64,000 nucleotides of DNA. Source: Carallia brachiata. Taxonomy: Eukaryota > Streptophyta > Magnoliopsida > Malpighiales > Rhizophoraceae. Location: the NCBI GenBank assembly GCA_021464245.1, contig JADCRB010000075.1, forward strand, positions 558,001-622,000. The letters run 5' to 3'. The stretch's first letter is position 1. The number at the start of each line of letters is the position of its first letter. The position numbers and the translations under genes were made by a program. This document shows positions 1-12,399 of this stretch, one piece after another. The notes under the pieces were generated by a model. The model was not told where the DNA came from and did no database searches. It saw only the letters and a list, made by a program, of their open reading frames with translations.

Positions 1-39
1 ATGTTATTTTGAGTGTCATCGCTTCTTTATAATTGCTCT

Positions 40-567
40 TGTTGTGAATGGACCCACTAGATCACGGATCTAACCTGATTAATTTCGTGGAATAAATTTG
101 GCAAAAATAATAACACGACACGACACAAGAATTTACGTGGTTCGGCCAAAAGCCTACGTCCACGGCAAAGACGATCAGAGAATATTCCACTATCAAAAAC
201 AGGAGATTTTACAAGCTGCACACAATATACCTCACTGCCCAAATCCCACATACACCCATTGTCACTCAAGTATTTCTCTTCCAATACTTTCTCTCTCTTG
301 ATTCTCTCCCACTCTTGGATACCTCTCTACCAAAATCATGGACATATATATAGGCATTGAAGTCATCTATATATATTCAAAGTCATCCATTTGAAAAGGA
401 TTATTCAAAGTCCAATATGGCAACTTCAACATTAGTAGGCTAGTCAAGTTTGGCAACTTCAACTATGGTAGGCTAGTCAAAGTTTGGTAACTTCAACTTT
501 GTCATTGTTGGACTAAAAATAGAGGCGTGTGTTTCTTGCTCCAATTTGCAAGACATCAATTTCAACA
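40..567 (-). repeat. 3' LTR of the copia element (left copy)
   Basis: 528 bp, TG...CA ends, matching 4644-5165 along its whole length. Because the element lies on the minus strand, this left copy is its 3' LTR. Confidence 0.94.
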
Positions 568-582
568 AATCTCCACCTTGGC
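568..582 (-). other. Polypurine tract of the copia element
   Basis: The minus strand reads GCCAAGGTGGAGATT directly before the 3' LTR, a typical plant copia plus-strand primer. Confidence 0.75.
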
Positions 583-632
583 TTGAATTAGGACAAGGTC
601 ATCATAATTCTCAAATCGTCTTTCTTCATACC

Positions 633-3600
633 TCAATTGTTACGAACATCAATCAAATCCAAACAGTGTTTGAATTTGACTGCAGGAATAGGCTTCGTCA
701 TCATATCTGCAGGATTGTCAATTGTACTGATCTTTTCCATCATGACTTCTCCTTTTGACATAATTTCACGGACGAAATGATACCTGACATCAATGTGCTT
801 AGTTCTTTCGTGATACATTAGATTTTTGGTCAAATGTATAGCACTTTGGCTGTCACAATACACAACAGTAGAACTCTGTTGTAAGCCCAGATCGCCAACG
901 AGACCTCGCAACCATAATGCTTCTTTCACTGCTTCTGTAACTGCCATGTATTCAGCTTCAGTTGTAGACAAAGCAATTGTAGACTGTAAAATTGCCTTCC
1001 AACTAATGGCACAATCAGAGAGAGTGAAAACATAACCTGTTAGGATCTCCTTTTGTCCAAATCACCAGCATAGTCGAAATCGACGTATCCCACTATATTT
1101 CCACCGGTGTTGCTATTCCTTCTGTACATCAAACCAATGTCGTGGTTCCTCTGAGATATCGTAAAATCCACTTCACAGCTTCCCAGTGAGCTTTACCAGG
1201 ATTTCCCATAAATCTGGAAACGACGCTAACAGCATGTGAAATGTCTGGACGAGTACAGACCATAGCATACATAATGCTACCAACTGCACTGCTGTATGGA
1301 ACTCGAACCATTTGCTCCATTTCCTCATTTGTTTGAGGTGACTGTGCTGCAGAGAGTTTGAAGTGACCTGCTAATGGAGTGCACACAGGTTTGCTCTTGC
1401 ATTCCGAAACGTTCCAAACCTTTTCAATGTACTTTTTCTGTGACAAGTACAAGGTTCCAACGCCACGATCTCTGTGAATCTCCATTCCAAGTATTTCTTG
1501 GCCGCGCCTAAGTCTTTCATTTCAAACTCACCACTCAGTTGAATCTTCAACTGATTAATTTTCGACCTGTTCTTTGCAGCTATCAACATGTCATCAACAT
1601 AAAGCAATAAATAAATAAATGAATCATCTGGCAGCCTTTTATGATATACACAACTATCATAGTTACTTCTAGAGTAACCATTGTTGATCATAAAACTGTC
1701 GAACCTCTTGTACCACTGCCTGGGCGACTGTTTGAGACCATAGAGTGACTTTTTCAGCAGACACACATGATCCTCCTTCGTTGGATCTTCAAAACCTTCT
1801 GGCTGACGCATGTAAATCTTCTCATCAAGATTTCCATGCAAAATGCTGTTTTTACATCGAGTTGCTCCAACTAATCAAATAAGGCAACTATTGCAAGTAA
1901 CATTCGAATAGAACTATGCTTTACAACAGGAGAAAAAACTTCATGAAAGTCAATACCTTCTCGCTGTGTAAAGCCTTTTGCAACGAGACGTGCCTTATAC
2001 CGCGCATCCTCAGCTCCTGGGATTCCTTCCTTCCGTTTATAGATCCATTTGCACCCAACGATCTTCTGACCCTTCGGTGGCATCACCAGCTCCCAAGTTT
2101 GATTCTTATGAAGAGACTCAATTTCCTCTGTCATGGCAGTGACCCATCTAGAGGATTCTGGACTAGATACAGCCTCCTTATAAGAATTGGGTTCAGAATC
2201 ATCCATCTCCTCAGCTACAGATAATGCAAATGCAGCTGATCCTGATCTGTATCGTACAGGTGGTCGGATTTCTCTTTTACCTCTGCGTTTGCAATACTGT
2301 AAGAGTCCTCCTCTGGTTCTGTAGCTTTGACATCTGCTGCGTAGATTCTAGGTTCTGAGTGAACCTCTTGCTCTTCGTTCTCATCTACCGATTGAGCTAT
2401 GCTGTCTTCCTGCACCTTTTGAAGCCTTCACCTCTGGCTCCACCTGCTCGCTGACTTCCTCGTCATCATCAACCATGATAGACCCCTTCTTTTCCGGGAG
2501 CATTGCAGACTCATCAAATGTCACATCTCTGCTGATAATAAATTTAGGTGAATTTGGTCAACACACCACAGCCTGTATCCTTTGACCCCTTCTGCATAGC
2601 CTAGGAATATGCACTTCGCTCTGGGTCCAAGCTTGTCTTCCTTCACATGAGCATAAGCTGGACAACCAAACACTTTAAGATTAGAGTAATCAGCAGGAGA
2701 ACCGGACCATACCTCCTCGGGAGTCTTCAACTCGATAGCTGTTGACGGTGACCGGTTGACTAAGTAGCAAGCCATATTGACAGCTTCAGCCCAAAAACTT
2801 TTGGTAGCTTTGCCTGCGAGAGCATACATCGAGCTCTCTCCAAGAGTGTTCTGTTCATTCGTTCTGCAACTCCATTTTGCTGTGGAGTATGTCTGACTGT
2901 GCGATGTCGGACGATACCTTCATTACTGCAGAACTTTTCAAATTCACCAGAACAATATTCAAGACCATTATCGGTCCTCAGACGTTTGATCTTCTTACCA
3001 GTCTGCTTCTCGATCAAAGTCTTCCATTCTTTGAATTTGTTGAACACTTCACTCTTCTGTTTAAGAAAATACACCCACACTTTCCGTGAAAAATCATCAA
3101 TGAAAGTTAACAATATCGTTTACCGCCTTTGGATGGGACAGAGGCAGGTCCCCACAAGTCAGAGTGAATGTAGTCCACCGTTTGTTTGGTTTTGTGGACA
3201 GCAGTACTAAACTTGACTCTGCTTTGTTTTCCGAAGACGCAGTGTTCGCAGAACTCCAACTTGCTTATCTTCTGACCTCCAAGCAAACCTCGTTTGCTTA
3301 ATTCAGTCATGCCTCGCTCGCTCATGTGGCCAAGACGCATGTGCCACAATTGAGTTGTTCTGGAACTTGAATCTGTTATTGAAACATTAACACCACCAAT
3401 AACTGTATTACCTTGAAGATAATAGAGGCCATTTGACAGCTTTCCCTTCATCACGATTAGTGCCCCTTTGCAAACTCTAAGTACTCCACCTTCAGCTGAG
3501 TACCTATAGCCATTAGAATCAAGAATACTCAAAGATATAAGATTCTTTTTAAGCTCTGGAACATGACGAACTTCCAATGTTCTGAAAATGCCATCGTGCA

Positions 3601-3780
3601 TCTTGATTCGAACAGTACCAACTCCAACAATAGATAGTGCCTTGTTGTTCCCCAATAAGACTGTTCCTGCATTAATTGATTTGTACGTTAAGAACCAGTG
3701 CTTATTAGGACTCATGTGGAATGTACAACCTGAATCAAGGATCCATTCGTCAATTGAGCTGCTAGTTGAAACTGTTAGAA
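633..3780 (-). pseudogene. Copia pol: protease, integrase, reverse transcriptase, RNase H (broken)
   Basis: From 3780 downward on the minus strand the domains are: aspartic protease with ILDSGCTFHM; integrase with the HHCC motif around LWHMRLGHMSERGM and C..C, then catalytic residues in HSDLWGP and RTDNGLEY; reverse transcriptase with KSLYGLKQSPRQWYKRF and the catalytic YVDD at about 1580; and RNase H with STTEAEYMA near 960. The frame shifts near 3110, 2800, 2400-2215, 1850, 1490 and 1030. The parts are all recognisable, so the order is certain, but the polyprotein cannot be made from this copy. Confidence 0.92.
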
Positions 3781-3869
3781 CAGTCTCTCCATCGGAGCTT
3801 TCAACTTCACTGGCTATGTTTGCGGTGTTGGGAAAATCATCAACTTTCTGTTTTCCCTTATCTTTGCGC

Positions 3870-4600
3870 TTGGGACAATTTCGCCTGATATGTCCCCTTT
3901 CGTGACAATGATAGCACGTTACTTTATCGTGTCTAGATTTGGATCTAGACTTGCCTCTGCTACTGGACCCCTTTGTGTTGATCTACCTCTAACAATCAAG
4001 CCGTCTGCTTGATTCTCTACGACCTCTTCCGTCATCCGCTTCTTGAGCTCCCTTGAGTTTAATGATGCCTTCACATCATCCAGGGAAAGACTCTCCCTCG
4101 CGTATAACATTGTATCAACGAAATTGTCATAAGATGGAGGTAATTTGCACAACAATAGCTTGGTCCTCATCTTCAACTTTAACATCAATATTTTTCAAAT
4201 CTAAGATTACCTTGTTGAATTCGGCCAGGTAATCTTGAATGGGTGTTCCTTCCTTCATCCGGAGAGCGTAGAGACGGTGTTTTAGATACACCCGGTTGGT
4301 CAGGGACTTGGTCATGTAACGGGACTCCAATTTGGACCACAAACCATCTGGAGTGGTTTGATCTGCAACTTCACGTAGAACCTCATCTGATAAGCACAAT
4401 AAAATTGTACTATGTGCCTTTTCCATGAGCTCCTCCTTTTTCTCCTTTGTCAACGATTCTGGCAGTTCCTGCTCGCCTTTGAGCGCCTTAGCTAGTCCTT
4501 GTTGGACTAATAACGCTCGTACCTTGATACGCCACATGTTGAAATCATTCTTACCATCGAATCTCTCCACATCATATTTCGTTGATGATCTTTCTGCCAT
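3870..4600 (-). pseudogene. Copia gag (nucleocapsid), frameshifted
   Basis: The protein opens at 4600 with MAERSSTKYDVERFDG, a usual start of copia gag, followed by the gag core with SRYMTKSLTNRVYLKH. Frame is lost near 4130 and again near 3930. A CCHC zinc knuckle (CYHC...GHIRRNC) lies around 3870-3917 in a third frame. Gag normally packages the element RNA. In this copy no single frame spans the domain set, so I call it a pseudogene. Confidence 0.85.
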
Positions 4601-4626
4601 CTCGAAATACTTGCAACCAATCAGTT

Positions 4627-4640
4627 GGGCTCTGATACCA
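4627..4640 (-). other. Primer-binding site (initiator Met tRNA type)
   Basis: On the minus strand this reads TGGTATCAGAGCCC, the common plant primer site complementary to the 3' end of initiator methionine tRNA. It starts 3 bases inside the 5' LTR. Confidence 0.9.
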
Positions 4641-4643
4641 GTT

Positions 4644-5165
4644 TGTTGTGCATGGACCCACTAGATCACGGATCTAACCTGATTAATTTTGCGGAATAAA
4701 TTTGGCAAAAATAATAACACGACACGACACAAGAATTTACGTGGTTCGGCCTAAAGCCTACGTCCACGGCAAAGACGATCAGAGAATATTCCACTATAAA
4801 AAATAAGAGATTTTACAAGCTGCACACAATATACCTCACTGCCCAAATCTCACATACACCCAATGTCACTCAAGTATTTCTCTCAATACTTTCTCTCTCT
4901 TGATTCTCTCCCACTCTTGGATACCTCTCTACCAAAATCATGGACATATATATAGGCATTGAAGTCATCTATATATATTCAAAGTCATCCATTTGAAAAG
5001 GATTCAAAGTCCAATATGGCAACTTCAACATTGGTAGGCTAGTCAAGTTTGGCAACTTCAACTATGGTAGGCTAGTCAAAGTTTGGTAACTTCAACTTTG
5101 TCATTGTTGGACTAAAAATAGAGGCATGTGTTTCTTGCTCCAATTGCAAGACATCAACTTCAACA
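4644..5165 (-). repeat. 5' LTR of the copia element (right copy)
   Basis: 522 bp, TG...CA ends. It is adjacent to the primer-binding site, which makes it the 5' LTR and the original promoter of the element. Confidence 0.94.
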
Positions 5166-5199
5166 GCTCTAATCAATTAGTCTATTGCAAGAAAATTAT

Positions 5200-5338
5200 T
5201 GAAAGAGAGCCGCTCAGCTGGTGCAAGTTTCCGATTATGTGTAGTTTTCTTGGGCCTGGAGGTAGGCTTGGACACAAGTCATTGGCTTTTGATTTCTGCG
5301 ATATTTTCATTACAATAAATAGACATAGGAACCAATGA
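5200..5338 (-). pseudogene. P450 N-terminal relic (P450-A-like)
   Basis: The minus strand translates to a membrane-anchor stretch followed by [18 protein letters not shown], the proline hinge and first conserved segment of a CYP71 P450. DNA matches the start of P450-A1 (12130-12245) with scattered changes. No other part of the gene follows; just downstream in the sense of the gene lies the copia LTR. It suggests an older, fourth copy of the P450 array, mostly lost. Confidence 0.8.
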
Positions 5339-8163
5339 AATAGTTTAATTAGTGCTGAGTCGTAGGATTAAATGTCTCGATTATAATCTTAGCAAGAGGT
5401 GAATGCCTTTGTACTCTTTACTGAAATTGCAATGGCCAAATGTTATTCAAGGTTTTGAAACCTATTTTAGATAGAAGTCACTGTTATGGACAGCCGGCCA
5501 GCCACCTGCGCTGAGATATTTGTCTTGTGGCGAGATGGCATCTTGGTAGCATCAATAGTTTGATGGGTATGATTTGCAATTATCGTGCATCCCAAAACTC
5601 CCATTTCCATCATGTCAATCTCCATGGCAACAACCACTTTACATTTTCCTCCCTATTGCGATTTTTAATATATTGGTTTTTCGTATAGTCATTTTATATT
5701 AACAATTCTAATATATGAACGTAGTTAATCTGACGCGTTACAAACACAGACTTATGTATTATAATAATAATTTGATGCACACTATTGTCTACAACGTGTT
5801 GTGTGCTGTTGTGACATTTAATTCAAAACCAAAAGAAGAAAAACATAGAAAACTATTAGTTTATGTCCTTATTCAATGTTCTTCTCTAAGGCTGGAGGGT
5901 GCCTGATGTCAATATTTTTAATTTTAAATTTTTAAATTTTTTTTTATGTTTGAGTCATAAATTTTTTTGATATTTCATTTGAATTCAAACGTTTTGATTT
6001 TCAACTAAATCAGTCTATCTTTTTATTAAAAATGATCAATCTATTAAAAAATAATTTTAACTTTACAAAAAAATTATTTAAAAAAAGATTAAATATATGA
6101 TTTGAATGTCTTTTCTATCAAAAATATACATGTTATCTATTTAATTCATATATTTATTGATTAAAAAAATATTTAATGTGCATCTTTTGTTGATGAAAAA
6201 AATATTTAATTCATATGTTTAATTTTTTTTTAAATAATTTTTATTAAGTTAAACTCATTTATTAATCGATTGATCACTTTTTATAACTTAAAAGACCGAT
6301 GTAGTATGAAATCAAAAGGTTTAGAATACAAATAAAATATCAAAAAAATTTATAATTTAAATATAAAAAAATTTAAAATTTAAAATTAAAAATATTGATA
6401 TCCCGCATAGTCCTGTCCTAAGTCTCGTAACCCACCACAGTAGCGCCGCCACCTTAGCTAAAGTTGCCAACAATCACAACCTGATTTACTATTTTATTTG
6501 TTCAAGGTGGGTTACTCTCGGAATTACATTTCATCCAATCCAGTTTAACGAAAATTTTGAAGTCTTGGAGTTCTCCTTTAAAATACAAGCGGTTTGCTCC
6601 CGTCTAAATTTCTCAAGGTTGGAAGTTAGGATAATTAATTTGGTTTCGGGTAAATTAAGTTTTACACCATCCATTTAGGGGATAATTATTACTTACATCA
6701 ATGATTTTTAGAAATTACAAAGAACACCATGTAGTTATATTTCCAGTAACAAAAAACACTATCTAGTCATCTGCCGTTAATTAAAATTTGATTATATTAC
6801 AATACTGCCATTACAAATGTCTAAAGTGACAACAATGACTTCAATTATATCTGAACCTAAAATAATTATTTAGATTGTAAAAGTACACAAACCCACCTAC
6901 AAAACAAATGAAACCAGCGACTAAAAATCACCAAAGCTAGAAATTTAAAGGCAACTATAAAAATTCTTCAACAATCCCAAATCTCAAAAGCTTTTCACAA
7001 CAAAATTGGTACTTTCTTCTTCAAATTTTCCAGTTTTCATTCAGCCTTTCTACTTTTTTGTTTCTCCTACCCACATGCAGTAAATATGTCTCAAGCAAGC
7101 ACAAACTCAATCTTAGGGAACTTCTTTTTTTTTTTTTTTGTCATTTAGAATTGGTAGCTCAACAATTAAATGAGAGAGATGAAAAAAAATTAAAATTTAA
7201 ACTCCAAACCTCTCAATTAGAGGCCATTTTCTCTAATTAATTCAGTTATTACTGAGTCCTCTAATCTTAAGAAACTTTGCAATGTGAACAAAAATTTGAT
7301 ATTAAAGATAAAGGTAGGCAATAAACATGTGTTTTTGATTTTCTTGTATATAAATTGTATCTAACCAATCAGAATAATTCGGTTGGCTACTGGGACAAGA
7401 CCTCAACAAATGGTTCAAATACTACCATCCTCAAATCTCTCTATTTAATGGAGGATTTTCCCTTTTAAGGAGAGTTAGGATGCTTACACGTCATTCGATA
7501 TTTATTAATCCATTTTTTTATTCTTTTTAATAATTAACTAACTAATTATTAATAATTTTTATATTAAAAAAATTGTAGCCAAACTAAATGAGACTACATA
7601 TTAATTTTTTTGTACACTGCATTATGTTTATTATTTAGATCTGATTAAAAGCATTGAATAGAGTCGTTCTGGGTTGGTCACAACATTTAAAAAAAAAAAA
7701 ACACCGAATGTTCAGACAAATAAATAATTTTTGCCCAACGTACGGAAACTGTGGATGGCAGCCAATAGATGGTGAAAAGGCATCGTTTTAATTCTGCTCG
7801 CGACACGGTGGTGGGTAGGGGACATTGTGTCGTGCGATTATACCAAGACTTAGAATATGTTCCACAGTCCACTCATACAGTTTAGACCATGGACCATAGT
7901 TGGAGTGGAGTGGGTACTGTAGATGTAGGTGCTGTCTGCCTTAACACCTAATGCCACTGCCACACCGCACGGACCATAGTTTGGTTGGCCCCTTTTTGAC
8001 CTACCTCCCTTTTGGAGAAGGGCAACACGTTTTTCTTTTTTTTTTTGTGGTCTAAAGAGAGCCCCCATTGAACATGCTAGGGAAGAAGGGGGACTGTCGC
8101 CCTTTTGAAGAAGGGCAACACGTTCTTGATGATTATCCATTTGAAGTACGGATGGAACTGCCC
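5339..8163. other. AT-rich intergenic DNA left of the tandem array
   Basis: No coding region found. It contains a long-inverted-repeat MITE (5905-6402), homopolymer runs near 7125 and 7690, and a 26-bp element present twice (about 8008 and 8099, core GAAGGGCAACACGTT). No part of it recurs in units 2 or 3, so it lies outside the duplicated block. Confidence 0.6.
5905..6402. mobile_element. MITE with long terminal inverted repeats
   Basis: About 95 bp at the left (GATGTCAATATTTTTAATTT) is the inverse complement of the right end (AAATTAAAAATATTGATATC). The interior is AT-rich with no protein. It resembles the MITE at 51602-52099, including the stretch around TTTTGATTTT. I see no clear target duplication, so the superfamily is open. 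Confidence 0.7.
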
Positions 8164-8268
8164 TTTTATGGTTTGATTTTTGCCTTTGTGGATTTTGGAT
8201 TTGTTGCCAATTTTGAAAAAGAGAAAAAGTGCATGGTGAGATGTTTCACTACAAACGTTTGATCTTTT

Positions 8269-8508
8269 TTTTTTTTTTTTTTGGTTATAAAAATGGGAAG
8301 ATAGGGGTGGTGCCCCACAATCCCGCCAGGGAGTATTGCCCCTGCTCCCAGAATAACCTCTGGACTGCCTGGATGGTTACAGTATAGTCCAGTGTTACAA
8401 AGGGGAGGAGTATGTTTAACCCCACCAAACGCTCTGGTAGCCTTCGAACCCAAGACCTTTGGCTTGACAACGTTCGACGCTTACCACTACACCACAACAA
8501 TTGGTGGT
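8269..8508 (-). mobile_element. tRNA-derived SINE
   Basis: On the minus strand the head has an A-box-like TGGTGTAGTGGTAAGC and a B-box-like GGGTTCGAAGGC, as in a tRNA-type RNA polymerase III promoter. A 170-bp body and a poly(A) tail follow (seen as poly(T) at 8269). The insert is bounded by the exact 16-bp target duplication AAACGTTTGATCTTTT at 8253-8268 and 8509-8524, as expected for LINE-driven insertion. Confidence 0.9.
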
Positions 8509-8524
8509 AAACGTTTGATCTTTT

Positions 8525-9050
8525 AAACGTCTAGTTTTATACGAATAAGATAAAAGAAAATTTTAATTTTTTTTTAAAACTTAAAATTTAAGAATAATAT
8601 TAAATACTAAATATATTTAAGTTTTTTTTTTTTTTTTTTTTACCAAAGGGAGAGTGTGGCCATGGCCACCTAATGAACCCCCTTTGCAAAAAAATGTCAA
8701 CGTGAGTATTTCCGTCAGAAAAAAATGAGGTAGTCACTGTCCGTGTAAAATTTATATGTAATAAGAAAAATGTTCAGTAATACATTTAGATAGTAATAAA
8801 AAATAATAAAGTGAATTAATTATTAAATAATTAAAATTTTAAAAATAAAAAATAAATAAATTATTAAATATTATTTAATAAATTATATTATTATTTTATT
8901 TTTACTTAATATTAAATTATATAATAAAATTTATACATTAATTATTTCGATTTTTCAAGTTTTTTATAGACATAATACTATCTGACGATACTGCGAGATA
9001 TACACCTACAAAATTGTGCAACAACAAATACTATTCATGACATAAAATTA
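8525..9050. other. AT-rich unit flank, no gene
   Basis: Contains a poly(T) run near 8622 and a stretch around 8650-8760 (GTGTGGCCATGGCCACC, then TGTCAACGTGAGTATTTC) that recurs near 25430-25760 and 53760-53870. Nothing coding is seen. Confidence 0.6.
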
Positions 9051-9543
9051 GGGTTAATTTAAAAAAAAAACATCATTTTTACATTTTTCAACAAATCTAA
9101 CACTATCTTTAAAAACTAATAAATATAATACAGTTTAATTATTTTTTTAACAAATTTAATACGATCTTTAATAATTAATAAATTTAGAATAATTTAATTA
9201 TTTTTTATCAAATTTAGTATACTATCAGTTAAAAATAACCAATTAAATATAACTGAATATCTTAATATACAGATATAACACAGTTACGTCTAAATCTAAC
9301 ACAGTTTAAAATTCTCAAATATTATATGTGCATATGTATATGCTGAAAAATTCGTTTATTTTTAACTGACAGTATATTAGATTTATTAAAACATAATTAA
9401 ATTATATTAAATTTGTCAAATTTTAAAAATTATATTAGCTTTATTAAAAAAATAGTTAGTTGTATTAAATTTATTAATTTTTAAAAATTATATTAAATTT
9501 ATTAAAAAATAAAAAGTCGCTGATTTTTTTTTGTATTAACCCC
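9051..9543. mobile_element. Mutator-type MITE
   Basis: The ends are GGGTTAAT and ATTAACCC, with long imperfect terminal inverted repeats over most of the length. The 9-bp target duplication ATAAAATTA lies at 9042-9050 and 9544-9552. Units 2 (about 26055) and 3 (about 54165) carry the uninterrupted site. No protein is encoded. Confidence 0.85.
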
Positions 9544-9552
9544 ATAAAATTA

Positions 9553-10130
9553 CACCGTCCAAAGCTGTGTCCGTTTATCCGAGCAACCCAGCAACCCGAC
9601 AGACGAAGACGATAGATAATGTTGTCACCTCCAACCAGCAAGAGAGAGATGGATTGGCCGAATCTAATAATAGATGATGATGACGAAGATGATATAATTG
9701 CCGCTGCGGGGGTGGGGGCTTTGAGGGAAGTGGATTTGGGTCGTTGTGTGAATGTGAATTCATTCTTGTCCAAAATCCAAATTCACTGTCCCTTCTCAAT
9801 CCTTCCAATCCCAAAATTGGAAAGGAGCAGCCTTTGCCTGCCCCAAGGTGCTATCTTTACTACTATTTTTCTTCTTCTTTTTTTTTTTTTTTTTTAAACT
9901 AATCTGCTTCTTACTTAATTTGATTATTTTCTGTTTAATGTTTCATGTACTTGAATTGGGAATTTAGGGTAATAGGGGAACCGGGGAAGGCTTGGAGTTG
10001 GAGGGGGAGGAGAGAAAAGATAGGAGAGAATAATCTCCACATCAGGAAAAAAAAGGGGGAGGGGGGTTTATACAGGAAAATCGGTGGGCACCGAAATTCT
10101 ATGAGAATAAAATCAGAGTGTGTTGGCAAG
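9553..10130 (-). other. Conserved block of unknown function, copy 1
   Basis: This block recurs at 26060-26530 and 54170-54690. On the minus strand it opens with ATGTGG (about 10044) and later runs through EFGFWTRMNSHSHND. The plus strand has an acidic stretch near 9675. Copy 1 carries about 80 bp (9880-9960) missing in the others, bounded by sequence that could be an intron or simple slippage. The reading frames differ between copies, so coding is doubtful. I do not recognise the product. Confidence 0.35.
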
Positions 10131-10677
10131 AGGCACTTACGAACTAAAATGCTATTATTTTTTAAAAAATTATTTTTTTATGATAAGAAAGTTCACATTT
10201 TTTTAAATATTATTTTTTTAATATGTGAAATCCACGTGCCTAACTCTTATCCGGCTACTTTTCTTTGCTCATAAAATTACATTCTTTTATACATGCATAG
10301 TGACTCACATTGGACAATAGAAAAATTGGTGACCAAAGTGAAAAGAGTCCACACTATTAAATTAGTGACCAACCATGAACCTATCCCTTTTTTTTCTTAG
10401 GCAAATGAAATTTTATTGCTGGTAAAGAAGAATGAGACTTTCCAACATTTATCAGAGTTGGTGGCATACCTGATGAGAAAGGGAAGGGTGCTACAAGCTC
10501 TCTTTGTCTTTCATCTCAATCAATTTGATGAAAGAAAAAAAAGGGCGTCGGTGGCTCCCCTTGTTTCAGGAGTGCCTGTAGCTCCCTAGGACTACTATAC
10601 TGCAATGCCTCCTTTTTTACTGGCAGTATGTCATTCAAATCAAAGTGAAACATTTGATGTCACTTTTTGGTTGTTTC

Positions 10678-12288
10678 CTATTCAACTGACAGGGGACCAT
10701 ATAGAATAGGGACAACTTGCAGATCCATTTTCCTTCTAACTGCAGCACCAAAAGCCTCAGTCATGTCTAGATCTTCTTCCTTCACACCAGGTGGGAGTTT
10801 CCAATCAAAATGGTACAGCAACTTTGCCAGGGAGAACTCAATATTGGCTATGCCGAATGTTATGCCAGGACATATCCTTCTTCCTGAACCAAATGGGATC
10901 AGCTCAAAATTTGCACCTTTATAGTCAAGTGGGTTACCAAGGAACCTCTCTGGATAGAATTCCTCAGGTTCATTCCAATATTTGGGATCCCTTCCAATTG
11001 CCCACGCATTCACAATGACTTTAGATTTGGCAGGTATCACATATCCGTTGATCTCGCATCTCTCCCGGCATTCTCTTGGAAGCAGCAATGGAAGAGGGGG
11101 GTGCAGCCTTAGAGTTTCTTTGATGACCAACTTTAAGTAACTTAGCTCCTGAACACTTGTTTCGTGATCACTTCCTTTCTGGTCAAAAACCTGCCTCACT
11201 TCTGCTTGCGCCTTTTTCATCACCCTTGGATTCTTCAACAATTCAGCCATTGCCCATTCTGTAGCTGTAGATGATGTCTCCGTTCCAGCCAGGAAAATGT
11301 CCTGAAATAGGATCATCAGGGATGGTTTGAACTAAGAAAATGTTCAATCTATTGTTTTGGAAGACCATAGAAGAGAAAATTGACAAAGGGCCAACACTTA
11401 CATTGATAACTGCTTTGATGTTTCGAGTAGTTAAGGGGAATTGCAGTTCACCTTGATCTTGAACATTCAAAAGGGCATCCACAAGGTCTTCTTCAACATC
11501 TCCACGTGTTTCTTTCACTCTGTTGGTAATTTTGTGTTCCATGATGATGTTTTCTAGTATGCTATCCATTTGTTGTTTCAGTTTTTCGAGTTTAGTCTTC
11601 ATCCCACTAATGACTTGCAGAAACTTAATAGAAGGAAAAACGTCAGAGATACTGAAACCTGCTCCCACCTGGATATTTTCGTGGACAAGCGACTTAAATG
11701 CATGCTTGTCTTGCCATATCTTGCCAAAGGCTGTCCTGCAAGTGATGCTAAATGTCAAGGAAAATGTCATCTCGCTAAGATTTATCAATGATCCTGACCT
11801 GGAGGAAATTGATTTAATGAGGTCTGAGACCTCTTGTTCCCTGACTGATTGGAATGACTGTACCCTTTTTGCACTCAGCAGCTCTAATGTGCATATCTTT
11901 CTCATCTGTCTCCAAAAATCCCCATATGGAGACATCACCATGCCGAGTTATCGGTCAAAATCTCTGCAGCAAGGAGATATGGTCTATCACAAAAGATGAG
12001 ATCATGGGTTTTCATAATTTCTTTGGCAGCTTCAGCTGATGATATGACAACAGTGGAAAGTTCACCAAGCTGAAGGTGCATCATTGGTCCGTGAATCTTC
12101 GCCAAGTCCCTCAGGCGATGGTGGGGCAGAGAGCCACCGAGCTGGTGCAAGTTTCCTATTATGGGCAGCTTTGTTGGGCCTGGAGGCAGGTTTTGGTTGG
12201 CTTTTGATCTGTTCCATATTCTCATCACTATAAATGCACATAGAAGAAAGGGAAAAAGGATTGTTAAGATGGAAAGCTGGTCCTCCAT
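10678..12288 (-). pseudogene. P450-A1, CYP71 clan; full length with one frameshift
   Basis: Exon 1 is 11402-12288 and exon 2 is 10678-11301, separated by a 100-bp phase-0 intron with donor AAT|GTAAGT and acceptor TTTCAG|GAC. The expected protein is about 503 residues: membrane anchor, hinge PPGP at 35-38, I-helix AGTETSS, K-helix ETLR, PERF, and heme loop [10 protein letters not shown] with the iron-binding cysteine. A single base is missing near 11943 relative to P450-A2 (28608-28610), which ends exon 1 early at DNSAW. The same change could be a sequencing error. If real, the gene is dead. Family work suggests an ER-bound monooxygenase fed by cytochrome P450 reductase; CYP71D is my best guess. 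Confidence 0.87.
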
Positions 12289-12354
12289 GATGAGAGTGGA
12301 TGTGAGTATTGGATCTTGGGGACAAACGTATCATTAGTGGAGTTGCAGTGCTTC

Positions 12355-12365
12355 CATATTTATGC
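12355..12365 (-). promoter_or_regulatory. Likely TATA box of P450-A1
   Basis: The minus strand reads GCATAAATATG about 70 bp upstream of the A1 start codon. The same motif is kept upstream of A2 (about 35024-35034). Inferred from position and sequence only. Confidence 0.5.
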
Positions 12366-12399
12366 AGGTTTTGAAGCACTGAAGCTGCTCTTATGGACT

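Larger units (their letters stand above)
40..5165 (-). mobile_element. Complete but decayed Ty1/copia LTR retrotransposon
   Basis: Two near-identical terminal repeats (40-567 and 4644-5165) begin TG and end CA. They are flanked by the 5-bp target duplication GCTCT at 35-39 and 5166-5170. Inside, reading on the minus strand, are a methionine-initiator-tRNA-type primer site, gag, protease, integrase, reverse transcriptase and RNase H, in the copia order with integrase before reverse transcriptase. The reading frame is broken several times and the LTRs differ at roughly a dozen places, so the copy is not recent and probably cannot move by itself. It sits beside a P450 relic at about 5200. Confidence 0.95.

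Noticed and set aside
7058..7240. Short frame and poly(T) near 7125 as another SINE
   Set aside because: No convincing A or B box and no target duplication.
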